Source: Branchiostoma floridae
Lineage: Eukaryota; Chordata; Leptocardii; Amphioxiformes; Branchiostomatidae
NCBI RefSeq assembly: GCF_000003815.2
Contig: NC_049981.1
Location: forward strand, 28,982,917 to 29,032,668
DNA: 49,752 bases
Direction of reading: 5' to 3'
Below, piece after piece: positions 34,201 to 45,137 of this stretch (within the stretch, counting starts at the first letter, position 1; every line of letters starts with the position of its first letter). The translations under genes and the position numbers were made by a program. Below the pieces are notes generated by a model that was given only the letters and a program-made list of their open reading frames with translations, was not told where the DNA came from and ran no database searches.

Positions 34201-37200
34201 ATAAACTTGCTTGAGGTTTGCCCAAATACAGAGACTATGCGTTAACTGTCTTAGCCTTGCTATCCTTTGAAATCCAAATTGTCTTCAGCTTGACTTTGGC
34301 TTAGCTTTGTTTTCTTTGGAATCCAAATTGTCTTCAGTCTGAATTGTCTTACAACCTTTCCTATTGGACATCTGAAATTGTCTTCATTCATAGTTAGAGT
34401 ATAAAAGACCTGTTTCTTCCAGATCTCTTCAGTGTCACTGACGAAGGATAGTGGATTCTATCCGAAACGTCTGACCGTTTCAAAACCATATCCGGTTGCT
34501 TGAGTAACTATTTTTGGCGTATGCGCTTTACATCCCATCTGAAGGATGATGTGCAGCCCCAACCAGTAATGTGCCGTCTGGAATCAAGGTTCAAACCTTG
34601 GATGTAAGGATCCTGTCCAGAAAATTTCTAAAAATTTCTAAAAAAGATCTAAAATCTGTAACCAGCAGGGCCACTAGTTGACTATATGCTGTTGGCACAA
34701 ACTGTTTACATCAGCAAACTTGTAACAAGTTATCAATTCATCTTATGTTGCATAAAAATTCATTTAGTAGAAATACTATCTGGAATGTCTTAATATTTCT
34801 AAGACAAAAATTGTGTCATAAATGAAGGAATATAGTCTATAATAGATGGAAGCATTGTTTCAGTGGACATGACATTGTAAAACTATATTTTACTTTCAAC
34901 AACTTTTTATCTGATACAATGTATGTCTTACTCTTTGGCTTAATGCTAATAAAATCTTCTGACTTACTAGATATCAGTGATATGACTTGTTTGTTTCATT
35001 GAAGAATATCAGTGAAACATCTTGTAGTTGTAAACAGACTGAAGGAATCTGGCATATTTGATTAACAATTTTTGACAGTATAGATTAAGATGTATGACTG
35101 ATGATCATTTAATCAGAAGGTCAAAAGTTTTGTTTGCAGTTTGATGATATGGCAAAACATGAATGGCCGCAACAATGAGTGCAATTTGATGTCTGAGTAC
35201 CATAACATTAAAAATGAGTTTTTAACATAATCAAATTAATAACTTAATTATTTGGATGACAAGGAGCCCTTGTGGGGAGGAGAAATATCTTAACATAATT
35301 ACATTAATAACTTGATTATTTGGATGACGAGGAGCTGAGAAACATATCAATTATCATGTTAAATACATGTACATTGATAAAAGTCATAACCAAGACATGC
35401 TCCTCAAATAAGTTTCAACAGTTTTCGAATTTCAGATTGCAAGTGTGTATTTCATGCCTAGGATACAGATCCCAATAAGGCCACACCAATTTAATTTCTT
35501 GGTTCACGGATTCGCTCGCTCCTATTTTTTGGAAAAAAAATTTAAAAAAAAATTACCACTCAGCAAATTTTCACCATTAATGAAACCATTCACCAACTTT
35601 CTGGTGTAGCAAACATAAAAACTGACACTACTTTTGTAATTTTCAATGAACAGGTGCTGTTACTGTACAGTTATAGTGTTTTTGTACTTTTTTCAAGCTA
35701 AAAACTTTTTATTCTTTATGTTTTGGATTAGCCCTTACCTTTACCCCAACCATTTTACAATTTTTATTTCTATTTCGCCCTCTCGCTCCATATTCTTTAT
35801 GAAAAAATCCGTGCACCAAGAAATTAAATTGGTGTGGCCTAAACTACTTTTGTCCCTCCCTCTATAATAACACATCAATCCACCCCATTACAGTATTGAC
35901 ATTAGCTGGGCTCACCTCACCTCACCTATCCGGCAGTCTCGTGGATGGCACCCATTATCTCTCTGCAGCTATTTGTCTCGAGCTGAAGCTTGGCTTTTAC
36001 CTCGAGTGCTAACCAATCAAATTCCCCCGATCTGGGCCTGTGGCCATTTCAGCCATTAGACTGATAACAGTAGTGATGTCCCTGCTACTTCACTGGCAAA
36101 AGTGCTACCAAGTTTTACTGGTCGGCAGGGGATCCAAGTTAATACGTACATGTATGTGAACATGTAGGTTTAACTTTAAGCCAAGAGAAACTCCAATGGG
36201 AAACAATGTCACCTTTCAATTTTGGTAAAAAGTAATTGTAACTGTAAGGGTATATTTTTAGCCGTAACTACGTACTACATTTAAGTACCTGTTTGTGTGG
36301 TTAGGCAGACTTATTTGTGGTTATTACTCAAATGTGTGTTTGATACTGGTCTTGCTAAGTATACCCATGCTGTACAGTCAAACCTGTATTAGGGGCCACC
36401 TCTACAGAGGGGCCACCTGTCCATAGTGGCCACTTTTTGTCGGTCCCTTCACCCCCTTGGGTATTTTATCTACAAGTTGCCACCTCTATACAGAGGCCAC
36501 CTGTCTATAGTGGCCAAATTTGTCCAGTCCCTTGAGTGGCCGCTATAGACAGGTTTGACTGTACTCTTGGGACCATTATTGGAATTGGCTTGTGTTGTCC
36601 CAAATTCATGAGTATGGAAAGGCCTGGCTCGTTAATGTAAGGGAATTTGCAGCATTTCATCCGTGAGGACTGATTCCCAATCAGTCCAAATTAAGGGCCA
36701 CAAATCTAGGCCATAAAAATCCAGAATTGAGTTGTTTGGAATTTAGACTTTTGTGTAGTAATACCTATAATTGGAAATTGTGTTACATTTGGCCAAATTA
36801 TAATTATTTAATATTCATTGTGATCAAATAGATTTTTAATGAGTAGGCATTGGAAGCAAAATGCTCCTGACTGAGGTGTTAAGTATGCGTGGGTTGTTAA
36901 AAGCTCGCTTCCTGTATATCATATGTAAAACAAATGTGATTTCTCATCTGCACAATTATGAAGGTTTTCATAATAATGGCATGGAAAAACAATATTAAAC
37001 AATTTGCAATTACACAATATAGCACAGCAATAAGTTAAAACATTAATGTAGTTATGAAGTTTCATTTCATGCCATGTTGCAAAGATGGGGAGGAGTGGAT
37101 TCTGCTACTAGTAGACTTTTTGAAGTTTAATTTTCCGACACAAAGAAACAATCGCCGTATGTCCAGACTGAAACCAGGAATATACCTGTATTTTCTACAG

Positions 37201-40200
37201 AGAAAAAGAGGGGCACTGCGGCCACATGCTCTAACCACACACCCCTTACCCAGGGGAACAGATTCTCTGGCAAGCATAAATTTCAGATTGACCAGGAATA
37301 TGACTAGCTCACAGTCACATGTGGCCACAGTCTTCAACATTTAACCTGCCTGACTATAATTTCTTCCTGAAGAAGCCTCAGACACGTAATTCCCCCGTTT
37401 TAAAATTCCACACAGTGGAAGCAAGGAAAATCCACACCACCCACCTGCTCTATTGCTCTGCTCCACAATGCCCCCATGCGAATCAGTTAGCTGAAAGTAA
37501 TTTGCATTGACTTCCATTGCCGCTGTTTTTTTTAACCTCTTTGTCTTGCTTTGGAGAGGCAGAATTAGGCCCAATCTACACACAGTTTTTACCGATATCT
37601 GTGGAGATGTCGGGAGGGATCTAGAACGTAGGGGGCCGGACACCCATGGCGCTTGCAGTCATAAACATATAGCGCGATTTTCCAAATGGCGTTATATGCT
37701 AATGAGCCTTCCCGAAGTCGGGAAGCATCTACACGCGCGCAAAGCTGTCGGGGACCCCTGCTAAGCTATTGGTAAGGTATCGTACGAATGGTCCGGACCT
37801 TTCGGGAGAAATTTTCCCGATATCGTAATGGCGATATAGTAGTTCCATCTAGACGATGAAAAAAAGCTGTCGGCGAGAGGTTGTTGGCTCGCCGATATCG
37901 GGAAAAACTGTGTGTAGATCGTGCCTTAGTGATTGATGATTTAGAATGTATTGATCCCGCCTGTTGGCATGTGCTTCCCATATATGCATATCAACAAAAC
38001 ACTTAACTCTGATATGCCCAAGTATGAAAGCTTGCAAATGTGCATTGCATTTAAGTAGAGCCAATCAATATTCACAAAATCAATAATGGTTGGTAACCAC
38101 AGCCCTGCAGCCCATCACCCTTCCCAGTATTGCTCAGAGTCAGACACAACAGATTGAAGAAGATACATCCTCAACTTGCATCTTCCTGTATCTCTGTTGT
38201 ATCCTGTACAATGTAAGCTGGCATGTTCAACAATACTGAACCAAAATTACAACTACAACTAGACTGGCTGCTTTGTACTTTTTGAAAAAAAAATCCTTTT
38301 GGAAGATGCAGGTTGTTAAACTTGCCTTGTTAGGATAATCATAATGTTATAAAGAAAAAAACTATATTTATATCAGAAAATGGTAGGATTAATGACTGCT
38401 TGTGAAGTTTATACCAGCAGTTTTAAGACTTGTCCTGAAATCAATAGATGGTCCCCAGAGCAATAAAGTAGAGCAATAACTGTATTTAGTTTCCCAATAA
38501 GATATGCAGATTATATCTTGTACATGTGGGCACTGTGGTGGGAGGTGTCAACACTCTTCAACCTGGCTTCACAGTTAACAGTATACATGCCTCTTACATG
38601 TTACCCAAAGAAAAATTGGTATTATTTCTTTTCTTCCTTTGTTGGAAACTGGGTGAAGGGTCATGACCCATAGCCCACCATTGTAGGTTCAGGTGTCCAG
38701 CCTGTTTTCTATAACACTGTAATGCCTGACTGAAAAATCAATAGAATATTATAGTGTAGAAATTTGCTCTAAGAACTCTTATCCTTATTATATTTCAAAC
38801 AGAAAATGCAAGGAAAAAGGGATCCATCGAATTGAGAAACTTAATTCAAGCCAACATTGTTGAGTGAGTCTTAGCCAGAAGCTTAGACCTTACTATGCGA
38901 TTCAAACACACACAGAATGTTGTTCCATTCTGTGATCAATACGTTTCAGGAAAATCAATGACCCACGTGGTTCAATCGATAACTCCCAACTGTTCAGCAC
39001 CAGGGACAGGCCAATTTTCTGATGTAGCACTGCCTGAGGCATCTAAATGTTAGGTCTTTAACTGTAATCATTGCCGTGTGTGGATCAGATGAAAGAAAGC
39101 ATTCATGTGTAAGACATTTAGGTATAGTAATGTTCAGCCCCACCAACTGTTAACAGCTTCATGGCTTGGGGTCAGTGTCTTCATTATCATTACTGTAGGA
39201 ACTTCTAAAGCATGTTAATTTCTTCTGCATCTATGGCTATCAAGCAAACTTTGGTGTAAGATGACCTCAAGATATTTTTACCAGGACAACTGCATCAGAG
39301 CATATTTGCTTTAAGAAGATGGTTTAAAAAATGTGTATATGATTTGTAAACAAAGCACATCAACTGGTAAAGTAATCTTTTCCAAGTAGTTTCTTCTCAC
39401 AAAAAAGATTTCTCTAGTACAGCCTTTCTGCCTGCCAAAAGTGGAATCACCAAGCTTTCGTCCAAAGCAGGGCAGATACTTGATTATACATGTGTATGTA
39501 GAATAGTATAAGATGATAAACTGTGTTTTTTGTCTTTCTTCCTTCTCCAGATACCTCAGGGCTGCCATGTGTGGATGTGTGCCAGGCTAGCTTTTAGTAC
39601 ATCAGCTGTGAACTATAGTGGTAAGGGAACATTCAATACTTTTGTGTCTGCATATGCCTCTTCATACTTTGTTTCTGTACTTTGTTTCTGTACTTTGTTA
39701 TTGTGAAATTGCAACTTTTGTTGTTATTTATTGTCCCCAGAAGTAACAGTTGAGTACAGAAGCGGGCTGCCCAGTGTGACAGTCCCACTGCCATCGAAGA
39801 ATGACAGGTTGGTGGTTGAAACATTTTCTTTTATCTTGGTGCCAATATTGGGCAAGAAAATCTCAGTTGAGCGAACCAGTTGATACATGTGTATGCAGGT
39901 AGCCTTGTGAGCAATCTAAGAATGACAGACATCTTGATTCATTCTGAAATCTAAGGGTTTCAAGCAGTATTACATGTATTAGTATTATATTGAAATCAGC
40001 CCATACAGTAAGACATGGCTACACTAGGGATGATACATATATTCTTAAACATAATATCATATGTTGTGTATAAACTGTTTAAGAGATATTTGATGACCGA
40101 GTGAGAGCTACATATAACTAAATGTGTAATGCAGGTTGCTCGGTTAGCATGGAACCATGCCAAACAAAGTTTCTGTGTACATTACAGGTGTAGGTTCACG

Positions 40201-43200
40201 CTCAAACCCATCAGTAACACAGTAGGGGACTTCCTGAGGTACCTGAAGGATGAGGATGGAGGCATTGAGAGGACTGCCGTATACACAACTGGTCAGTCCC
40301 ATATATAGGTCTACAAAAAGCTGTTTCAGATTTCAAACCTTTGGCAAAGCCATAGTTTCCTTCGCTAAGTTGTAATCTGCTGTTTATATAATTTAATTGT
40401 CAAGCTTTATTATCTTAGGCTGTTATACTAAACAATCTTTAAGTTGGTACATGATTTGTCATTTCCTGAAACAGATGATGTGAAGATTGCACAATCAACC
40501 ACCATCGACCAGTTGGTGCAGAATGACTTCAAACTTCTTATCAACGACACCACGTACACTGTCCAGGCACCGGAGCAAGGTGAGGGACAACCAGCCTTTC
40601 TCAATAGTCATGTGCTTGCATTGGCACATTCAGAGTCCTCCCCAGAGGATGGAATAACGGAGGCCCTCCACTATACTCCTAGCCCAGCTCCACTATACTA
40701 CTTTTCAAATTTAGTGTGTTTCTTCACTATTTTCTTGGTTAGTTTTGCTAAAATTAATGAAAATTCACAGGTTTTTGTGCCAAGTGGCATCACTTTTCCA
40801 GTCGACATTGCAAAAACTTTTGAATGGGCGATGATCAAAACAATAGTCATTTTGCCACTTCACAGCAATGGAATCACTATAATGTATTTGACACCCTCTG
40901 TCATTGCTAAATCAACCCATTGTCACGAAAGCGCAGCAGGTTATTTTTGCCAGCCCCTCCACTATACTAAAGAATTCTGGGGAGAACCCTGCACATTGTA
41001 AGCAAAGATTCACGCACCTCTCTTTAATCACTTGTTTTATGTGTTGTAAAATGAACCCATGAAATATATATTATCAACGAAAATAATCAAACTGTTTGTT
41101 TTTTTCGGAGGGGTGCAGGGAGAGGGTATGGATGGTGCATTTGAATTCATACAAGCGATGCCTGAGGGTGAATAAGCCATTAAAAAGATGATATATATCT
41201 GAGGTACCCAAGCTTTTAATTACAGGTCAGAATGGATTATTCAGGAATATTGGGATCTCTATATAGAGCAGCAGGCAGAATGTATTAGGAGTCACCTTAC
41301 CATGCAAGTCAATTAACACTGTGGAACCTATGAGGGCTTTCCCAAGGACCCCATAGGTGGTTGATGTGTTTTACTGTTCGTGAGTGGATCAGGACCCATC
41401 CCTGTAATGTGTGTATCAGAGCTTGAAGTGATCTAAAAACTGGGACTGTGGCTGTAGGAGATTATCAGAATGTTAATGTATATCACATGTCATGTACCTC
41501 CTTGCTGTGTGAGGGCAGAACAACCTTGCCAAATTGTGATATTCCAAAGTGTAATTTATGATGCAAATGCCAAAACTGTTGCCATCAGGCACGTTGCCTC
41601 ACACAGCAGTCTCCTCCCTGGTGGATGAAACTATTGCAGAAATGCTTTCAGCGAGTGAAGTTATCTGCGACAGTTGCCGTTTTCCACGTTCTGTAAGTGA
41701 TCAGTTGTGCTCATCAGTACTCAGATCATTTACCTCATGCTGCCTGGAGGCACCTCGACCCCATAAACCTCCAGAACGTTTGCTGAGCTATACCCAAGGT
41801 TATCTGGCACTGTTCTCTCCACAGATGGCTTGGTTTCCAAACCTAGCTAGGGACAGAGGTCATTGTCATAATATGCAATTTTGAGAAATTGGATGGTGGA
41901 TAAAATGGGACATCATTTGTGCTGTGGGAGGCTCTCATTGTGCTGGATTAATTAGGTGCTGATGGGACAGGCAAAGCCCATATTATTACCACAGAAATAT
42001 TGTCATGCTAGATCAGAACATGCCATACAGTCACAAGATGGTTAAAAACTCATGGTTCGGCTGCCCTTATATTTGGTATCGTGGTATAACAGTGTCCAAA
42101 ATACAAAGTGAATTCATACAATATGCTACATGCACTAGAGATGTTTATCAAGAATTGTCTCCTTTCTTAATCAAATCACTCTTTCCATACATTTTTGTTA
42201 AGATACTGCACTTAATGAAATTTTGGCTGTGCAAGTCTAACATTCCTTTGGTCAATTTTTGACATTGAATTGTGAAAATCTTGCAGGAGAGATGCTTAAC
42301 ATAATACCGATACCAACCCTTATACCAGGGTTCGAAATACACATACTTAACTTGCAATTTGCACATAATTTTCGAGATTTGCACGTAAAAATATTCTGAA
42401 CTTGCAATCTTGCATGTTGAAAATACCTGGCCATAGCAAATACTCTCAGGAATTAGACACCCTACTCTTAGACAGAACGACATATGGACGTCTGTCTTTT
42501 TCCTTCCTTGTTTTTGCTGGTAACTTTCTCCGGTAGCTTCACTGGATGTAATCAAAATTCGCCGATACAAGCTAGCGATACTCGTCGCAATCGCCGCCTA
42601 GTCTTATTTTGCATGTAAATTTTTCAAATTGGACATAAAAGTTTTCCCAACTTGCAATTTTGCATGCAGCAAAAAAAAGAGTATTTCGATCCCTGCTTAT
42701 ACTATCATCCTTTGATGAATATGGGCTAGGATAGAAAATCAATCTAGATGCACTACAGATGGGCAAATGGATGAATGGGAAATCTTTAAGTTGGTACATT
42801 AAGACCGGTTAATCTATTTTACTGACACACTTAAACCCAGAGACTTTGAAGGCGAGCAGGAGCAAGCTCAGAATAGGTGTGGGCTTGGTCTAAGATATTG
42901 TCTCAGCTGCTAAATTACTGTACTGTTTGTCATGTATTGCGTCTTGAAAGCATTGTGATTAGCCATATATGTTCCCTGCTAAAACATCTGAGATTGTGCA
43001 TTTAAGATGGATAGCAGGGCTCAAAATACTGGGTGCATGTGCACCCAGGTGCACCAAAAATTGGAGCTGTGCACCCAATTATTTTCTGTGGGTGCACAGG
43101 GTGCACTCAATATTTTCATAGGCTTATGTATGTAAAGATATCAAAGTATACTAGTATACATCATATTCTTGACATCTGTTAGAAAGATAATAAAAATGCC

Positions 43201-45075
43201 TGTCATGGTACTTGATGAAAACATAACTAAGTTTTGTTATCAGGTTTTTCTGACATTCTACTTAAATTTAAGTGGTGCACCCAAAAAATTTTTGGTGCAC
43301 CCAATTTATTAAGCTGGGTGCACCAGTGCACCTAATCCCAAAAATGAATTTCTAGCCCGGTACTTTGTTATAGTTGTAGTGTTAATCTCTCACAGGAAGC
43401 ACACTCAGGCCGTTCCATAGATTGTGCCACCTTAGAAACATGTAGCACATCAAGCCAGGTGACCTGGTCTTACTTCAGTGTCGTCGTCTTAGGAATGAAA
43501 AATAAAGGTAGCAGCTACGGCCTAGTTCTGGAAGGCTGCCCGATTACTCTGGTCAGGTGTCCTAATAAGATATGCTGTCAAGCTTGCATATACTACAGGG
43601 CTCGAAATACCACCTGCATATGCAGGTTAGTGCAGGTAAAAATGGATCTGTGCAGGTATTTCTGGTGTCTACCTGCACCTAACCTGCACTGATCTATGTA
43701 CTGGGTTTTATACATAAATGTCAAATGATGTAGGTGTATGTGGATTGTTCTTAGCTGCATTGGCTGTTAACGTTAATACCGATAAAGGTTAAAAGAAAAA
43801 TAGCAATGGTTCCTGAAGAAAGTTAGTATGATCCATACTTCCTAAATTCAGAGTGGTGCAGGTAATATTTGTCTGGTGCAGGTGATTTTCAATGTTACCT
43901 GCACCAGTGCAGATATGCAGAAAAAGTATTTCGAGCCCTGTACTACTAGTATTTAGGGAGTTGTTGTGTATTGTAACTTAGGCCACGTCAATTTTTTTTC
44001 TTGGCTTTTGGATTAGCAAAAGTAATGAAAACGCAGAATGAAAGGCATGCATCTGGATATGTCCAGTGTAAGCAGGCTTTTAGCCAGGCATGCGTCAACG
44101 TGTCATCTGGACGCACTTTTCTTAGAATAACAAGAAATTTGATGCCCCTGGACGCCCTATCCTGGGGAGAAAATCGTCTGACTAGCATGAAATTCTGATT
44201 GACCAGGGATGCTACAAGGTCATCTGTGGTCACAGGCTTCTACTGTGACATCTGTAACAGTATCTTTGCCCTTTGGGATACCATAGAATGCACTGTTTTA
44301 ACTCAAAACCATCAAAAACTCTGCACCATGGAGGGTGGATGCCCCCAGACCCCCCCCCCCCCTACAATTGTCACTTACCGCGACTCACCACTAAGTTTGG
44401 ACCCCCTATTATAAAATCCTAGCTAAAAGCCTGAGTGTAAGTATTGTCAGTTTCATGTTTTCCTCCCAGTCTGCTGATTTCATCAGGGAATTTTTATTGA
44501 CACAACAAATACTTTCATACAGTCCACTACAAACTTCAAAGAAGGAGTAAAAGATAAATCTTAAAAACGTAGCCTTCATGAACAATAATGGCTAATATAC
44601 ATAAATCTCTGATGTCTTCATACAATCAAGTGAGGCCTATTATTGTGGGTTTTGGTAGTGTTTTCTATTAACAATGCAATCTTTTCAGTATTCATCTACT
44701 TTTGCATTGTGATAGTTGTCAGATCTAAACATAATTATTCTCAAATCTGTACATGGCATTGTGTCTCTTGAAGTTCGCAGAACTAATTAGATAAAACGTC
44801 TTTTCAATGTCACCTCTTGCTGAATTTTTAATTCAAAGTGTCTGAGAACAAAAAGGAAATTGATTGCTGTGGCCTTATCTATGTCCCTTGGTGTTCTGTG
44901 CCCTACAGGGAGGTTACTGTCCATGTCTGAGGACGTGACGACCATGGACGACATCAAGGCCATGATCTCCCAGCTGCACACCTCCCTGAACATCGAGCAG
45001 TTCCAGCTGCAGAGGGAGCAGGACATCCTGAAGAAGATGGAGGATCTGCAGGTGGAGATAGAGCCCCTGGAGAAG
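22124..45075 (+). CDS. MCU: Mitochondrial calcium uniporter pore subunit (MCU), 5' six exons, truncated by window
   Basis: Pore-forming subunit of the inner-membrane calcium channel. Coding segments: 22124-22213, 39551-39620, 39741-39807, 40188-40291, 40475-40579, 44909-45075, giving 603 nt (201 codons) in continuous phase. They cover the presequence, the whole matrix N-terminal domain (VTVEYRSGLPSVTVPLPS, CRFTLKPISNTVGDFL, DFKLLINDTTYTV) and the start of coiled coil 1 (QLHTSLNIEQFQLQREQDIL). The redox-sensing cysteine of human MCU (Cys97 in RERCQFTLKP) is conserved here in NDRCRFTLKP. TM1, the WDIMEP filter and TM2 are not found in 45076-49752, so the rest lies to the right. No frameshift or stop was seen. 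Confidence 0.94.
23118..23206. repeat. Short hairpin element
   Basis: TATGAAAAAAAGTGTG (23128-23143) and CACACTTTTTTCATA (23186-23200) form an inverted repeat that extends weakly outward (GTTGC/GCAAC). Likely a tiny MITE remnant. Confidence 0.55.
24246..26188. repeat. 715-bp identical direct duplication flanking an assembly gap
   Basis: 24246-24960 and 25474-26188 appear identical at an offset of 1228. A run of exactly 100 N lies between them at 24992-25091. Identity this high in an otherwise diverged repeat suggests unmerged haplotypes or a gap-edge assembly duplication, though a recent tandem event is possible. Confidence 0.85.
24992..25091. other. Assembly gap (100 N)
   Basis: Exactly 100 undetermined bases, the conventional filler for a gap of unknown size. 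Confidence 0.99.
27209..28299. mobile_element. Candidate TA-flanked DNA element inside the foldback-like element
   Basis: CCTCCATGAAAT at the left and ATTTCATGGAGG at the right, both bordered by TA. About 1.09 kb, no transposase frame seen. TA flanks would fit the Tc1/mariner group. Evidence is limited to the 12-bp inverted ends. Confidence 0.5.
29069..29640 (+). repeat. Degenerate ~150-bp tandem repeat array
   Basis: The word CAAGTTCAAGC recurs at about 29071, 29221, 29373 and 29525, each followed by AGGCCCAAAATCAA-like and CCAAAAATCGTCG-like words. The array is C/A-rich on the plus strand and distinct from the ~187-bp arm repeats beside it. Open frames across it reflect the lack of T on this strand. 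Confidence 0.65.
33648..33953 (+). promoter_or_regulatory. MCU: Candidate internal MCU promoter and alternative first exon
   Basis: Within MCU intron 1, a GCAGGCGCAG block (33652-33661, NRF-1-like) is followed by a perfect palindromic CRE, TGACGTCA, at 33847-33854 and then AAGATGGCGGC (YY1-type) with ATG at 33867. The ATG opens 21 codons (MAAGLTAGIVALVRK...) ending TGA at 33930-33932, and a strong donor GTGAGT follows at 33954. Spliced to exon 2, the next in-frame start would be the internal Met of exon 2. No transcript evidence is available here. Confidence 0.4.
34400..34480 (+). ncRNA. Hammerhead-ribozyme motif of a Penelope-like retroelement, with upstream TATA box
   Basis: TATAAAAG at 34400-34407 precedes a hammerhead core: stem I GTCA (34434-34437), CTGACGA (34438-34444), stem II GGATAG/CTATCC around loop TGGATT, GAAAC (34464-34468), GTC (34469-34471), then TGAC (34472-34475) closing stem I. 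Predicted cleavage follows GTC. Stem III would be only two pairs with no loop, a feature reported for hammerheads of Penelope-like elements, which act as dimers. One extra A sits between CTGACGA and stem II. No reverse transcriptase reading frame remains nearby. Confidence 0.65.
35479..35839. mobile_element. PIF/Harbinger-type MITE, GGCCACACC family, copy 2
   Basis: Same termini as 19520-19886 (GGCCACACCAATTTAATTTC and GAAATTAAATTGGTGTGGCC). Flanked by TAA on both sides (35476-35478 and 35840-35842). 361 bp. Confidence 0.9.
36375..36561. mobile_element. Tc1/mariner-like (pogo-type) MITE
   Basis: Termini CAGTCAAACCTGT and ACAGGTTTGACTG with TA on both sides. 187 bp; the interior repeats GGCCACCTGT..ATAGTGGCCA words. 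The CAGTCAAACCTG end is common to pogo-type MITEs in many animals. Confidence 0.85.
37568..37925. mobile_element. PIF/Harbinger-type MITE, ATCTACACACAGTTTTT family
   Basis: Left GGCCCAATCTACACACAG and right CTGTGTGTAGATCGTGCC, continuing inward as AGTTTTT(A/C)CCGATATC. Flanked by TTA on both sides. 358 bp, GC-richer than its surroundings. Confidence 0.85.
39551..39620 (+). CDS. MCU: MCU exon 2: end of presequence region
   Basis: 70 nt after CCTTCTCCAG. It encodes IPQGCHVWMCARLAFSTSA then VNYS, with one base carried over, donor GTAAGG. Only this frame is open, and it agrees with phase 0 from exon 1 and phase 1 into exon 3. An internal Met (in VWMCARLAF) could start a shorter product that still looks like a targeting peptide. 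Confidence 0.82.
39662..39700. repeat. 13-bp tandem repeat
   Basis: TACTTTGTTTCTG occurs almost three times in a row in the short intron between MCU exons 2 and 3. Confidence 0.8.
39741..39807 (+). CDS. MCU: MCU exon 3: first strands of the N-terminal domain
   Basis: 67 nt, acceptor TTGTCCCCAG, donor GTTGGT. It encodes EVTVEYRSGLPSVTV and PLPSKND, matching human DVTVVYQNGLPVISVRLPSRRE. Confidence 0.93.
40188..40291 (+). CDS. MCU: MCU exon 4: CRFTLKPIS core
   Basis: 104 nt, acceptor TACATTACAG, donor GTCAGT. It encodes CRFTLKPISNTVGDFLRYL then KDEDGGIERTAVYTT, matching human CQFTLKPISDSVGVFLRQLQEEDRGI in order. The first residue of the exon is the conserved redox cysteine. Confidence 0.96.
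40475..40579 (+). CDS. MCU: MCU exon 5: DFKLLINDTTYTV
   Basis: 105 nt, acceptor CCTGAAACAG, donor GTGAGG. It encodes DDVKIAQSTTIDQLVQNDF then KLLINDTTYTVQAPEQ, matching human GIDLLLLDDFKLVINDLTYHVRPPKR. The reading frame stays open past the donor into a MITE, which is why a naive ORF reaches 41001. Confidence 0.94.
40631..40991. mobile_element. MITE with CAG(A/G)GT.CTCCCCAGA ends
   Basis: Left CAGAGTCCTCCCCAGA and right TCTGGGGAGAACCCTG, flanked by CACATT on both sides. CTCCACTATACT words occur near both ends. Inserted 51 bp after the MCU exon 5 donor; the exon's open frame runs into it. Confidence 0.75.
42326..42695. mobile_element. MITE, CAGGG.TCGAAATAC family, 'TTGCATGTAAA' type, copy 2
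   Basis: Ends CAGGGTTCGAAATACACA and GTATTTCGATCCCTG, the same family as 2878-3376. CTTATAC occurs on both flanks (42319-42325 and 42696-42702). The interior repeats TTGCA words in both directions. 370 bp. Confidence 0.85.
43015..43359. mobile_element. MITE related to the CAGGG.TCGAAATAC group, 'GGTGCACCCA' type
   Basis: Left end CAGGGCTCAAAATAC; right end degenerate (TTTCTAGCCCGG). Sub-terminal zones are packed with GGGTGCAC and GTGCACCC words. No clear target duplication, so probably old. Confidence 0.65.
43596..43940. mobile_element. MITE, CAGGGCTCGAAATAC family, 'TGCAGGT' type, copy 1
   Basis: Ends CAGGGCTCGAAATACCACC and GTATTTCGAGCCCTG. Perfect 5-bp duplication TACTA on both flanks. 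Several TGCAGGT/ACCTGCA words near each end. 345 bp. Confidence 0.92.
44073..44433. mobile_element. hAT-type MITE, CAGGCTTTTAGC family, copy 2
   Basis: Termini CAGGCTTTTAGC and GCTAAAAGCCTG, with a perfect 8-bp duplication AGTGTAAG (44065-44072 and 44434-44441). 361 bp, includes a poly-C run near 44350. It sits next to the left half of a GGCCACGTC-type element (43981 onward). Confidence 0.93.
44909..45075 (+). CDS. MCU: MCU exon 6: start of coiled coil 1
   Basis: 167 nt, acceptor GTGCCCTACAG, donor GTCAGT. It encodes RLLSMSEDVTTMDDIKAM, ISQLHTSLNIEQFQLQREQD and MEDLQVEIEPLEK. These heptad-like repeats match human VQQLYTTLCIEQHQLNKERE and LEDLKEQLAPLEK. GC-rich third positions stand out from the AT-rich introns. 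Confidence 0.95.
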
Positions 45076-45137
45076 GTCAGTGAGATGCCACTCATCCTGA
45101 TCCTGTTTGAATCACCTGGATAGCATAGTTTTCAGTC

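Larger units (their letters stand above)
22214..39550 (+). other. 17.3-kb first intron of MCU
   Basis: Starts at GTACGT and ends at CTCCAG. Contains the foldback-like element and gap, the candidate internal promoter, the hammerhead motif and three MITEs (35479, 36375, 37568). The stretches 22214-24245, 30750-33600 and 37930-39550 show no recognisable gene. Confidence 0.8.
40580..44908 (+). other. MCU intron 5
   Basis: 4.3 kb with five MITEs (40631, 42326, 43015, 43596, 44073). No exon-like segment matching MCU was found in it. Confidence 0.8.

Noticed and set aside
40444-41001. Long open frame of 185 codons on the plus strand
   Set aside because: Only 40475-40579 is MCU coding. The rest reads through the splice donor into a MITE.
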